Assembly: GCF_004379255.2 (NCBI RefSeq)
Contig: NC_056039.1
Location: forward strand, 9,784,501-9,848,500
Source: Salvia splendens
Lineage: Eukaryota > Streptophyta > Magnoliopsida > Lamiales > Lamiaceae
Length of the DNA: 64,000 nt
Direction: 5' to 3'
In this document: positions 1 through 12,283 of the stretch, piece after piece
Layout: each line of letters begins with the position of its first letter
Position numbering within the stretch: the stretch's first letter is position 1
The notes under the pieces: model-generated
Seen by the model: only the letters and a program-made list of their open reading frames with translations
Database searches by the model: none
What the model was told of the DNA's origin: nothing
Program-made: the position numbers and the translations under genes

Positions 1-1018
1 GTTGCTTATTGCGATATCAAACATAAAGAGACGAATACCAACTACGTCGAAACTTTTGGTGAAAATGAAGATTCTTGGATTTTTATTATTTTTTATTTTT
101 ATATTTGCGTTCCAATTGTTTCATTTTAAAAACGATATCCTATATTAATGAATATTCGAGGCATTTAATTTTGTACTAATAATTTGAAAGGAGATAACCT
201 TAAGTGCAGCATTTCAATGATTTGTGCATTAGTGGACAAGTAACCCATGCTTTATCTTTTCGATTCTAAATTATTATTCTACAATTGAATTGAATGGGGA
301 GGTAGACAATAAAGATGGAAAATCATATACACTATATGGATAGAATTTAATTAGGCAAAAAACATCTACATTTCTTTCTACTAATGTACTTTGTTTGATT
401 ACGACATTTTATAAGTTTTTGAATTATTAGATCCTTGTAAAGTTGTACCAATGCATTTTATTTCATTAGTTTTTTTTTTACAATTTTTGTTTTGTTTTAT
501 TAGATCTTTATATTAATGTATTTTTATTCAAGAAGTTTTTATACTTTATTTTTAATTTGGTTAGATCCTTATTTAATAAACTTCATAATTTAATTAACTT
601 TTCTTATGTTGATTAAATTTATTTATTTTTTCTTTACTCATATTTATTTTTGAAATGATCTCAGTTGCAATTTCGACTCAAGAATTATTGGGAAGAAATA
701 AAATTTTTATTGATATTGCGCATTATCAACTTATAAATTTATCAATTTTTATTAATTTTTTAATAGGTATTGCACAATTCAAATAAATAAGAGAAGATGG
801 AAAATAAAAAAAAAATTGAAAAAAAAATTCAATTAAATTATGAAGTCCGTTAAATAAAGATGAATCTCTTAAATCAAAATGCATTACTAAGGATCTAATG
901 AAATAAAAAACAATTATAAACAGAAAAGAAAATATAGGTAAATATTGTATATTGGCAACGGTCATATTTTTTTACGATAGAAATGAGGGTATCGATCGGA
1001 TGAGTTGGTCAGTAAGGC
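1..1018. other. gene-free AT-rich stretch upstream of the SLX1-like gene
   Basis: No open frame here resembles a known protein. The stretch is very AT-rich and includes a loose inverted repeat listed separately. The last 100-200 bases should hold the promoter of the downstream gene, but I see no clear TATA box at a convincing distance from its start codon. Confidence 0.6.
567..858. repeat. degenerate inverted repeat (foldback-like)
   Basis: Bases 567-598 match the reverse complement of about 826-858 over roughly 30 bases with a few mismatches, both arms containing ACTTCATAATTTAATT. Weaker similarity extends outward to about 430 and 915 around the motif TTAGATCC. This looks like an old foldback element or MITE. 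I cannot define ends or a target duplication. Confidence 0.45.
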
Positions 1019-2842
1019 ATGGGGCGAACAAAGGCAAAAGAGCCCCAAATCACTGCGGCGGATCAAATCGGCAAAAATGGTGATGAAGAAGATGAAGATG
1101 ATAAGGGATCGGGCTTCTTCGCCTGCTACTTGCTCACTTCTCTCTGTCCCCGCTTCAAAGGCCAAACATACATCGGGTAGGATTCCGATTCCGATTCCGA
1201 TTCCGCCCAATTCAATCTATTGATTATCTAAGCTTCAAACATAATTTTATCGATTTATTTCTGTTTCTGCAGATATACTGTCAATCCACGACGGAGAATA
1301 CGTCAGCATAACGGCGAAATAGGGAGCGGCGCGTGCCGCACCAAGAAGAAGCGCCCCTGGGAAATGGTGCTCTGCATCTACGGCTTCCCTACTAATATCG
1401 CGGCTCTTCAGGTCCTTCTTCTTTATCTTTGGAGATTTTGTTTCTGCAATTACATTAAAGCGGAGTTTGGGGGTTTCGTCCTTTTTCCTTTATAAGCTTT
1501 CCAAATTGGTTAATTTGTTGTTTCCATATTCAAATCGCGAGTTATTTTGTTTCAAAAAACAGTTTAGATATTTCTTGATGAATAACTGATCATTTTGTGA
1601 TCCATATAGTCTTCTTGGTGCCTGACTGATTAATTTATTTGTTGAAGGTTTTTGCAAGGGTATTGATATGTAATTTCATAATCTGTTGCAATATACATGT
1701 CTGCTTATCTGCTACAAGTATTTGAAGTAACAACACTACTAAATGAATTTGACTTGATGAAAATTGTTTTGTGGCAGTTCGAGTGGGCGTGGCAACACCC
1801 GTTAGAATCTCTAGCGGTCAGGAAGGCAGCTGCAGGTTTCAAATCGATATCTGGACTTGCCAACAAGATTAAACTGGCCTATACAATGCTAACCCTTCCT
1901 CCCTGGCAAAGGTGTGAAATTTGTTGCTTGTACATGGCAAATTCTGTTGCTAAACTTGAGAGTGTTCTTTGTTTTTGTTTTTAATCCCGTCTATATTCAC
2001 GACTTTCTATGGTTTGTTTCACTTTGTCAGTACATGGCAAATTCTGTTGCTAAACTTGAAAGTGTTCTTTGTTTTTGTTTTTAATCCCGTCTATATTCAC
2101 GACTTTCTATGGTTTGTTTCACTTTGTCAGTTTGGACCTCACGCTGAACCTGTTCTCAACAAAATACCGACAGCATACCTCCGGCTGTCCAGCCTTGCCC
2201 GAGCAGATGCGGACCCAAGTCAGTTCCATGGACGAGTTGCCATGCTACAATGAAAATGTGCGTATGAATGATGAATGGGATGATTTTGAAAGTGAGTGCA
2301 TTTTGCATGAACTGAAAGATAAAGAATCAACTGGAGCAATGAGGGAACAAGAAGTTCACAATTCTCGTAGCTATCATGTTTCCGAAGAAAACTTTAGCCA
2401 GCAGACAAATCATGCTAGTCCTGAATCAACTGGACCAATGAGGGTTCACTATTCTCCTAGCTATCAAGTTTCTGAACAAAACTTCAACCAGCAGGTAAAT
2501 CATGCTAGTCCTGAATCAAGTGGATGCCAGGCAAGAACATGGGTGGGATCTCAATCCAATTCGTCCCCTGCCAGAACGTTGTGTTCACCTTCTAGCTCCT
2601 TGTTTGCTGAAGAGAAACAGAGTCCCGGGTTGGGCAAGCTAACTACAGTATCAGACGAGCCAGAAATTGACAAATATCGAGTGTTGATCAGTACTGACAT
2701 CAGTGGTCACGACGTGGAGGTCATTGATCTTTTCACGCCTTCACCTTGTTACATGGAAAAGTCAGGCAGCAAGAAGAGGAGAAAGCGGCCGAATCTGGGC
2801 CCTGAGGTGATTGACTTGACCAATTCTCCCATCTTTGTATAA
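1019..2842 (+). CDS. SLX1: SLX1-like structure-specific endonuclease (GIY-YIG domain)
   Basis: Exons: 1019-1176, 1273-1411, 1778-1911, 2131-2842, all with GT-AG introns and consistent phases, giving 380 residues. Residues about 35-110 form a GIY-YIG nuclease domain: FFACYLL, then YIGYT, then the Arg-rich helix with RQHNGE, then FEWAWQHP, whose Glu fits the catalytic acid. SLX1 proteins cut branched DNA in recombination and repair, usually with an SLX4 partner, in the nucleus. The C-terminal zinc finger of yeast and animal SLX1 is not visible, so this is the plant-type form. The long tail is low-complexity, contains an imperfect internal repeat (HASPEST/HASPESS) and ends with two acidic-hydrophobic motifs, VEVIDLF and PEVIDLT, that look like SUMO-interaction motifs. 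The start is the first ATG giving the full domain. Intron 3 carries a 100-bp tandem duplication. Family assignment is firm; the exact substrate is inferred. Confidence 0.88.
1180..1206 (+). repeat. (GATTCC)n hexanucleotide repeat in SLX1 intron 1
   Basis: About four tandem copies of GATTCC start three bases inside the donor of the first SLX1 intron. It may vary in length among individuals. No function is implied. Confidence 0.8.
1931..2130 (+). repeat. 100-bp tandem duplication including the 3' splice site of SLX1 intron 3
   Basis: Bases 1931-2030 and 2031-2130 are almost identical; I see one difference (CTTGAGAG versus CTTGAAAG). Each copy ends in CACTTTGTCAG, so intron 3 has two equal acceptor sites 100 bases apart. 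Only the second keeps the SLX1 frame, because 100 is not a multiple of three. Confidence 0.92.
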
Positions 2843-3314
2843 TTAGTGATGATGTAAATCCATAACCATAATGTATTATTCATCAAGGTTGTATTTCAAT
2901 GAGCATGATTTGTGTTGAAAACTTGAAATGGCTTATGATAAAATTATAATATCACAGCTCGTATATTGCTTTATCGTTCAAACTTAGATTATTAACTATT
3001 TCAATAGCATGTGCAGATGTGACCAACCTAAGTACTTTTTTGGCGAATTAATGATGGTTTTTAACAAAACTACCTTAAAATTCGATCTCATAAATAAAAC
3101 TATACTTAGCAATGATTTTTAAGGTAGTTTTATTTATGAGATCTCACAAAAAAAATCATTTCAATACTCACGAACCTTAATTCGCCAAAACTACCTTATA
3201 CACGGGATCATGATTTATGTGTAGACAAAAAAAAATCATTTCAATACTCAATAGTTACCCGAGTGCTACACTTGAATAAAAAAAACTATCAGAAAACTTG
3301 CCAGTTGGTGAAGA
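2843..3314. other. intergenic, SLX1 3' region with short hairpins
   Basis: No gene. A 19-bp perfect inverted repeat (3084-3102 with 3125-3143, arm starting GATCTCATAAAT) overlaps a second pair, AAACTACCTTAAAA with TTTTAAGGTAGTTT. A short direct repeat, AATCATTTCAATACTCA, occurs near 3158 and 3235. The SLX1 and CIPK genes converge here, so this is where their transcripts end. Confidence 0.6.
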
Positions 3315-3396
3315 TCAAGGTAGTTGTTCTTGCAGCAGCACCAGCTGCTGCTGTAAGTGGTCTTGATTTGGCTGCTGCTCTGAATGTTGCTCCTGC

Positions 3397-3427
<31 letters not shown>

Positions 3428-4748
3428 GCAGTAGGAGCTCGTTCTGTTGCCGGTTGGGCTCCGGTTGAGGCTGTGGTTCGCCTTGCCAAGCCCAAACAAT
3501 GTTTTGCAGGCCAGGTCTAATAGACTCGTCAAACATATTCTGATACTCCAGCGAATCTCCACTGGTTTTCTTGATCTCAACCATATGAAAGTCCGGTGTG
3601 AGCATGAAGATCTCTGCATCAATCGACAAATACCCCTTTTTACCTTCCTCGGTTCCTTCGAACTTAAACAACCCGGCGTCCTTTTTACTTATCTTGAGCT
3701 TCATGCGCTTGGCAAGTTCTTCCAGCTTCGATATGATGACAGAGGCCGGCTGCAGTGAAATGAATCTAGCTTCTTTCTTTACAGAAGGCTCCTCAAACAG
3801 TCTAGATAGGTCGAACCCAGCAGAGAGGGATATGATATCGAACGCATTAAGGTTCGTGAGTCTGTTGTCTGGTGATGTACTGTCATGCTGGCTCGTGGAT
3901 GTGCTGCTTTCAGCATCGTTGCCTTCTAAGTTAGAGCTCAATCCCATCTTGAACCAAGTGCTTTCCTTGATCTTCGCAATTGAAGTCCGAGTCATTGGAT
4001 TCGGATCCAATATTCTTAAAAGCAGCCTTCGCGCCTCGGGAGAGATCCATTTAGGGCATTTGAAGTCGGCCTTCCCGATCTTTCTGTACAGCTCCATCAA
4101 ATTTGAGCTATGAAATGGAAGATATCCAGAGAGCAAAACAAAAAGAATCACCCCACAAGACCAGATATCGGCTCTGGCGCCATCATAGCCCTTCCTGCTG
4201 ATCACTTCAGGGGCGACGTAGGCAGGGGTCCCACACGTTGTGTGGAGAAGCCCGTCTTGGCGCCTTGATTCTGCTAGCGCACTCAAGCCAAAATCGGAGA
4301 TCTTCAGATTCTCATTCTCGTCCAACAATATGTTTTCAGGCTTCAAATCTCGGTGGTAGACGCCCCTGCTATGGCAGAAGTCGACTGCATTTATCAACTG
4401 ATGGAAATATTTCCGTGCTAGATCTTCCTTTAGCCTCCCTTTCGCGACTTTGTTGAATAGTTCGCCTCCTTTAGCGTATTCTATCACGAAGTAGATCTTT
4501 GTCTTGGTAGCCATGACCTCGTAAATATGAATTATGTAAGGATGCCGGACCAATCTCATAATCGTTATCTCCCTCTTGATTTGATTTATGATCCCCACCT
4601 TTGTAATCTTTTCCTTGTCTATAACTTTAATGGCTACACTCTGTCCCGTTTGTAGACTCCTTGCGTAATAAACTTTTCCAAATGTGCCTTGCCCTAATAG
4701 CCTTCCTAACTCATATCTATGCATCAACACATTACTCTTACTATCCAT
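3315..4748 (-). CDS. CBL-interacting protein kinase (CIPK/SnRK3)
   Basis: A single coding exon of 477 residues. N-terminal Ser/Thr kinase: Gly loop [11 protein letters not shown], catalytic Lys in [27 protein letters not shown], the plant-CIPK activation loop [15 protein letters not shown], and DIWSCGV. The regulatory region carries the NAF motif ([17 protein letters not shown]), which binds calcium sensors of the CBL family and holds the kinase inactive, followed by the PPI region for phosphatase binding. CIPKs relay Ca2+ signals to transporters and other targets at membranes. The absence of coding introns fits the intronless CIPK clade, and the sequence looks closest to the CIPK2/CIPK10/CIPK5-type group by eye. 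The protein is longer than the usual 430-450 residues because of a C-terminal Glu/Gln/Ser-rich tail that includes a run of ten Ser encoded by a trinucleotide microsatellite. Confidence 0.95.
3397..3428 (-). repeat. (ATC)n microsatellite inside the CIPK coding region
   Basis: About ten tandem GAT units on the plus strand, read as Ser codons (TCA/TCG) on the minus strand. It forms the poly-Ser run about 35 residues before the CIPK stop codon. Confidence 0.9.
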
Positions 4749-4757
4749 ACTGAGAAA

Positions 4758-6070
4758 CTACAGAAAAAACACTATAATAATCTATTCCTTATTCGCCTTT
4801 GAAGAGTTAAATTGTGAAGGCCGTGGAACGTGATGAAGGGCTCAACCATCTTCACCCAAGATGCCTATCAAAGAAGCGGGGAGTTTAGGAGTTGACAATA
4901 ATCTTGAATAAAAAGCATGCATGCTGTCCACTCTATCTTCTTCACTCTCGTCCACATGAACGAACAGCAATTCCTATAAGGCCAAGTCTTTGTAATCCTT
5001 AGAATTATGAGTCCAGTTCTGCAAGAACATTTTTCAGCATACCCCGACTCCTCTCTTTAAGAAGACCAGTAAGGGAGAAACTGAAAAGTTCGGTGATAAC
5101 TTAATCAACGTTAACATGTTGTTAGAAGAGGAATTTCACAGAATCAGTCAAGTTAAGCATAGACAGGAAAAACAATAAATTGCATAACATTATGAAGATT
5201 TAAAGCATGCAAGAGGTGGAAAGAGATTTGATTGTATTGATGATAAAAGCACAGATCATGATCAAGAAATCATTTATACTACATAGACAACATTAAAATC
5301 ATAGCTAGTGACTCTCTTGAAGACCAACCAAATCTAAATTATGTGAAGAAGCTATCCTATTATCTTGTAAAACGTTAGCAACATCAAAGTGCCTTACATA
5401 TTTAGATGCTAATCTAAAAATGGTAAACTTGATTCTGAAATGGAAGGAGAAAACTAAGCAAAAGCAGCATACAACAACACTAGCTCAGGAAAAAAAAAAT
5501 ACTATGCTATGATTTTCAGTCATTATTCCTTTAAACAATCGAATGTATGTATGAATTGAAGAAAGCCCTCAAACTAGTTTTTTTCCTAGTTTTTAACCTT
5601 CATATTCAATTTCTAACTCCACATTTTCCTCCCACCCAATTTCTTATTCAGAAATGAATTTAGGTCTAATAACCACTAACAAGAAATACCTAAATCATCA
5701 TGGTGTCAATATTTATTCTCATCTGACGCAAGTACAATTAAAAACGAAGGAAAGAAAGCTGATATGGTTGGCTCCCTTTTTACAGTATCAAGAAAAAGGC
5801 TAGATTTTTTTTCATTATTGAGTATGAACAACGAATGGCGACCAAAAACATGAGAGGAAAGTCAATATGAATACACAGAATTCACTAAAAAATAAGACAA
5901 ATTCACAAACCATTTAACAGAAAATATCAGAAAACACCCAAAAGAAGAGGCAGATATTGGGACAATTGAGAGAAAAAAAAAACAGAGGCGGCATTGGGAA
6001 GCTAAAATCATTCGCATTCGATCGCATCCATAGATTGTGAAGGAATCAACAAGAATCAATAATTGGTTAC
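4758..6070 (-). other. probable 5' UTR intron of the CIPK gene
   Basis: On the minus strand a good donor, ATCAAG|GTAACC, lies at 6071/6070 and a good acceptor, TTTTTTCTGTAG, ends at 4758, nine bases before the CIPK start codon. The stretch between has no coding signal. The would-be first exon (6071 to about 6230) is rich in CT and AG runs like many plant 5' leaders. This is inference from splice motifs; a spliced transcript would settle it. Confidence 0.55.
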
Positions 6071-6239
6071 CTTGATTTGTGTTTCCCCCGCGCAGAGAGA
6101 GAGAAAGAGAGAGCTCGTGATGTTGGTGTAAAGCAACGCTGTGAGTTGTGATTGAAATTAAAAGAAGATCGAATCTGAGTTCGGTATTGTGTCCCCAGAA
6201 CTGTGGATGCCACCAATTAAACAATCTCTTGTCTAAATA

Positions 6240-7206
6240 AAAACATCTTCAACTTTTTTTTTAGCTAATAATTTGATTTATTGTATTCGAATTATAATTA
6301 GATTTCATAAATTTATTCATATTTTAACTTGTCAGTAATTTGCAAATTAAATATTATTACAAAGATTCAATGTCCATGCCGCAGAAGAATATGTGACTAA
6401 ATTAGGCGAAATTGAGTTCGAGGAAGATCTTGACTATTTATTATGATTCCATTTCCACGGGTACATTTAAACCTAACAAAACGACAAAATAGTATAAATT
6501 ATTGTAGACTTGTACTATTCTACATTTAACCGGAATAGATAGGCCAAGGTAGCTCTAAATTTTCAAAGTTTGCGAGATCACATCATTTTTTTCACCTATC
6601 ATTTTATAAATGTGAAATCATTTATCGATTTTTTAAAAAATGGTAACTTTTGAAACGCGTCAGAATATATAGATTACACATATAAATAAGCTTTATGGTA
6701 CAGCTCCGATTTAAACAAGCCACTTACGTAATAATGCCACATGATATGCTATTTAACGCCTGTGTCTCTGTCAATTGTCATACACATGTACATTGGTGTC
6801 ACTGTCACCTATCCTGGAGGATACCTGACTTGGGCTGGCCCACTGTAACATGGGCCCCTAATAAATCAAACTTATTGGGCTTTTCTGATGGGCTTTGGGA
6901 CACACTATATATATCTCGAATTTCACTTAAATTCTCAATTTTCACAATGTAGTAAAGCATATTGATAGGTATAGTATGCGATACAAATACAATCAGGTTG
7001 CATAAATAATTGAATGAGAAACCTTCTCATAAATCAAACCACACGTACATAATAATACTATAACAACTAACAAGCATAACTATAATACAAATTGTTGCTT
7101 TCTTGAGCTTCCCGCTTCACTACATATATAAAATTAAAATCACTCCTCACTCATTCAAATCCCTTATTATTATTATAATTATAATTGAGTTGGCAATGAA
7201 ATCGGA
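6240..7206. other. intergenic between CIPK promoter and peroxidase 3' end
   Basis: AT-rich, no recognisable gene. The open frame at 6695-6952 has no protein-like composition. The CIPK promoter should lie just above 6230 on the minus strand. Confidence 0.6.
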
Positions 7207-8721
<1,515 letters not shown>

Positions 8722-8804
8722 GCTTGATTCTAAAACTACCTGCTATTATCTATCTATTATTTGATGGAAATTTGGTTGTGCTAAATGCTCTACTTCAACA
8801 TGGA

Positions 8805-8814
8805 CTATATATAG
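8805..8814 (-). promoter_or_regulatory. TATA box of the peroxidase gene
   Basis: CTATATATAG on the minus strand lies 84 bases upstream of the peroxidase ATG. That leaves a 5' leader of about 50 bases if transcription starts some 30 bases downstream, which is ordinary for plant genes. Confidence 0.6.
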
Positions 8815-8879
8815 TGGTTGCGGGCATCCCATTTCAGTGCCTTCACTCATCATCCCTTTTATTATTACTTCTATAATAT

Positions 8880-10098
8880 ACATGAGCCATTAATTTAATT
8901 AATTAGTTTTGGATTAATAACTCCTTAATGAAATTTAATTTACATATAGGGTTTCATCTGATTTGCAACTCCAACATACATTTATTTTGTAATCAGAATG
9001 TGGAATCAAAATTAAAGGAATTAAACACATGTTCAATTGCGTGACAACCATATAGGGAGTATAAATATTGATGCCGCCAACAAAACTATACTTATTAGAT
9101 AATGATAAATAAGTTGAGCCAAATTTATGTGTTACTAATATTCAGGGTTAATTATCTATAAATACGTGAATTAATATTTCTGATTTTTAATCCACTCTAT
9201 TTCTAGGTATGAGAAATACATGGTCTTATAATTATTTTAGAATTTGTACAAGTTCAAATTTCATTGGTCAATAGCTAATTTTTTTTGAATGGGTTGAAAT
9301 CAAAATTTGAAAACAATTCTTGTATCAATTTATAGCTAGGTAATTAATCCTAAAACCTATTTCCATTGTCCCGATAATGATTTTGGAGATTAATATAAGG
9401 ATTTATGATTTTTATGGTAAACTATACAAACATCTCCATCTCATTCAAATTGACACATTTTTATTCTTAGGTCATCTTATTCTAACTGACATGTTTTTTT
9501 AATTAAAATGAAATCACTGTTTCTACATTATTCTCTCTCCACTTAATTCATAAAACAATAGTACTCTTGGTGCCGGATAGAAAAAAGTCAAATACTCCAC
9601 TTCTGATGGGATTGTGGGACGGAGTTAGGATGAGATGATTATGGGATCCTAGTTTTGTGTAAAATACATTACTGCTACATAACAACAATTTAATAGAATA
9701 ATACAAATAAAAAAATAAAGATGCGTTATAAAAGTTTGAAACTTCAACCCAACAACTGAAGGTGATGGTCGTCGTTTTCATATTTTGACTTTACATGGAT
9801 ATACATCGTACTTTCTGCCTAAAATTTTATCATGTTGTGAATTTAGATGATACATTTGGCTTTCACTTTAGTTAGTTGGGTAATCATTGTATATTAGTAT
9901 ACACGAGAGTTTATTATGACTATAATTGAATCCCTTATGTAAATTAGCCACTGATTACATATAGAAATAGGAGTATTAACTACAGGTATCAGCCGTAAAC
10001 ACATTAACAGTAATATTAATTTTCCTTTCCTTGTAATGTAGTAGATGAGCAATGAGCATACATTCTCTTTGATGAGGTTTAAATATATTTTTGCATGA
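8880..10098. other. intergenic, AT-rich
   Basis: No gene seen. At about 9430-9550 there is a faint Stowaway-like segment (AACATCTCCATCTCATTC, later CTCTCTCCACTTAATTC), too degenerate to delimit. Confidence 0.5.
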
Positions 10099-10280
10099 TT
10101 AGGGCATTAGCAATAAGGCCGCATTTTGGGGACTTTTATTGCAGGTGTCAATATTTTGCGGCCACCAGAAAAAAAAACAGTCGCACCTGCAGCGGTCGGG
10201 CGCCCGGCATAGCGGCTATTTTTCCAGCATTATTGGAGGCCGTTTTCAACAGCAAAATCCGGTTGAAATCAAATTTTTAG
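10099..10280. mobile_element. possible truncated Harbinger-like MITE end
   Basis: A TTA followed by GGGCATTAGCAATAAGGC resembles the TTA + G-GCATCC-CAA termini of the Harbinger-type elements elsewhere in the window, and the following GC-rich block also fits. I cannot find the matching right end, so it may be truncated. Confidence 0.35.
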
Positions 10281-10443
10281 TTTTCTGTTTTTAAAAGTTT
10301 TAATAGTAGTATATTATTTCATCTCTAAAACCTTCATTCTTCTTTTATTTATCAGGTGACAATTGAAGTTTAATTTATGAGGTTTAATCAAATAAAAATA
10401 TTATAATGTAGTGTTTTTAAAATCGTATTGGTATTTTAATCTA

Positions 10444-11448
10444 GAGGGAACATCATTTTTTGGTCCACGAACTTTGCCAAAGTATCATTTTAGGTCCGTG
10501 AACTTTGAGTTAGTATCATTTGAGGTACTTTTTACTATTTCCAAGTTTTTTGGACGAAAATACCCTCAATACATTAAAGTGTATATATTTTTAATAAATT
10601 TATCATATACTCATATTTTTTTATAAATATCTTTACAATATATTTTTGGCAAATTTTCTAAATATAATTTGACCTTAAATATTATCACTTAATTTTGTGA
10701 CATGCAAGTAAAATTGCTTCTTCAATTTTTTATATTAATTTTTTTAAAAAATGAATAAAGAACTTTCTTTAATAATAAAAAATTCAATAAAGATCTTTTT
10801 ATAAATATCTTTACAATATATTTTTGACAAATTTTCTAAATATAATTTGACCTTAAATATTATCTCTTAATTTTGTGACATGCAAGTAAAATTGCTTCTT
10901 CAATTTTTTATATTAATTTTTTTTAAATTGAATAAAGAACTTTCTTTAATAATAAAAAATTGAATAAAGATCTTTTTATAAATATCTTTACAATATATTT
11001 TGACAAATTTTCTAAATATAATTTGACCTTCAATATTATCATTTAATTTTGTGACATGCAAGAAAAGATCTTTATTCAATTTTTTATTATTAAAGAAAAG
11101 TTCTTTATTCAATTTTAAAAAAAATTAATATAAAAAATTGAAGAAGCAATTTTACTTGCATGTCACAAAATTAAGTGATAATATTTAAGGTCAAATTATA
11201 TTTAGAAAATTTGTCAAAAACATATTGTAAAGATATTTATAAATAATTATGAGTATATGATAAATTTATTAAAAATATATATACTTTAAGGTATTGAGGG
11301 TATTTTCGTCCAAAAAAACTTGGAAATAGTAAAAAGTACCTCAAATGATACTAACTCAAAGTTCACGGACCTAAAATGATACTTTCAAAGTTCACGGAGC
11401 TAAAATGATACTTTGGCAAAGTTCGTGGACCAAAAATGATGTTCCCTC
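10444..11448. mobile_element. palindromic Mutator-like MITE with 9-bp target duplication
   Basis: The ends are inverted copies beginning GAGGGAACATCATTTTT. The whole 1,005 bp folds back on itself: 10444-10620 pairs with about 11255-11448, and the inner sequence continues the pairing. Perfect 9-bp direct repeats TTTAATCTA flank it (10435-10443 and 11449-11457), as expected for the Mutator superfamily. The left half contains a 178-bp internal direct repeat (starts near 10623, 10801 and 10979). The right arm carries one extra copy of the short GTCCGTGAACTTTG unit. No transposase is encoded, so it depends on an element elsewhere. Confidence 0.9.
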
Positions 11449-11580
11449 TTTAATCTATGTTAGTATTTGTTTTTTAAACTGAAAATTAAAAGAATAAAAT
11501 ATGAAAAATGATGAAATAAATTGCAGGTGTTGTAGGTGAAATTAAAAATACTAACGTGATAGGAGAAATATGCTTGTGAC

Positions 11581-11767
11581 CAGGGACGGAGCTAGGGATT
11601 CTATATAGGTGGGGCAAAAATACATATAAAGATATTTTCAGAATTAGAGAAAGGGCATATATAGAGAATATTTCAAAAAATTTAAAAATTAATAATTAAA
11701 ATAGTATAAATAATTTTTTTCAGCTGGGGCAATTGCCCCTTGTGAGGCTCATATGGATCTGTCCCTG
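11581..11767. mobile_element. 187-bp hAT-type MITE
   Basis: Terminal inverted repeats CAGGGACGGA and TCTGTCCCTG bound a 187-bp segment. The 8-bp direct repeat CTTGTGAC lies immediately on both sides (11573-11580 and 11768-11775). An 8-bp duplication with CAGGG-type ends is diagnostic of the hAT superfamily. It is non-coding. Confidence 0.9.
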
Positions 11768-12283
11768 CTTGTGACTGATTTTAATGCCTTTACAAATAGT
11801 GAAAATCAATATTAAAACCGGAATATTGAATAGTAGATGAGCATCATAGCATGCATATATTCTCTTTGATGTATATTCATTTTGAGGGGTGCATTACCCT
11901 CCTTATCACTCCCTAGTATAAAACATATGACTAATATAATTCATTGGATCTATTAATCTAATGGCTTTGATTAAATGTCAGTCGGTACATTATGATACTA
12001 GTTTCGTACATCATAGGGCAAAATTGGATACAAACAATTATATAATTCAGTTTAAAAAATGCAACTCCATGATTTCAACGTAAATTATGATTCTGATTCT
12101 TAATATCAATTGACACCATTCTCTCTCCCCCATTTCATCTCTCACGTCTCCCTCAATTCTACTCTCCACCAAAACCCTAGCCGCCCTAAATTCGCAAAGA
12201 AAAACAGTTTTCTCCTCCATTTGTCGCCGTCAAGACGAAGTGAAATACACACTAGGCCGTAGTCTCTGTATATCTCGTCGGTT

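Noticed and set aside
2031..2253. Alternative SLX1 exon starting at the first duplicated acceptor as the main transcript
   Set aside because: It shifts frame and loses the tail, whereas the second acceptor restores the family sequence ([13 protein letters not shown]). Kept only as a possible minor isoform.
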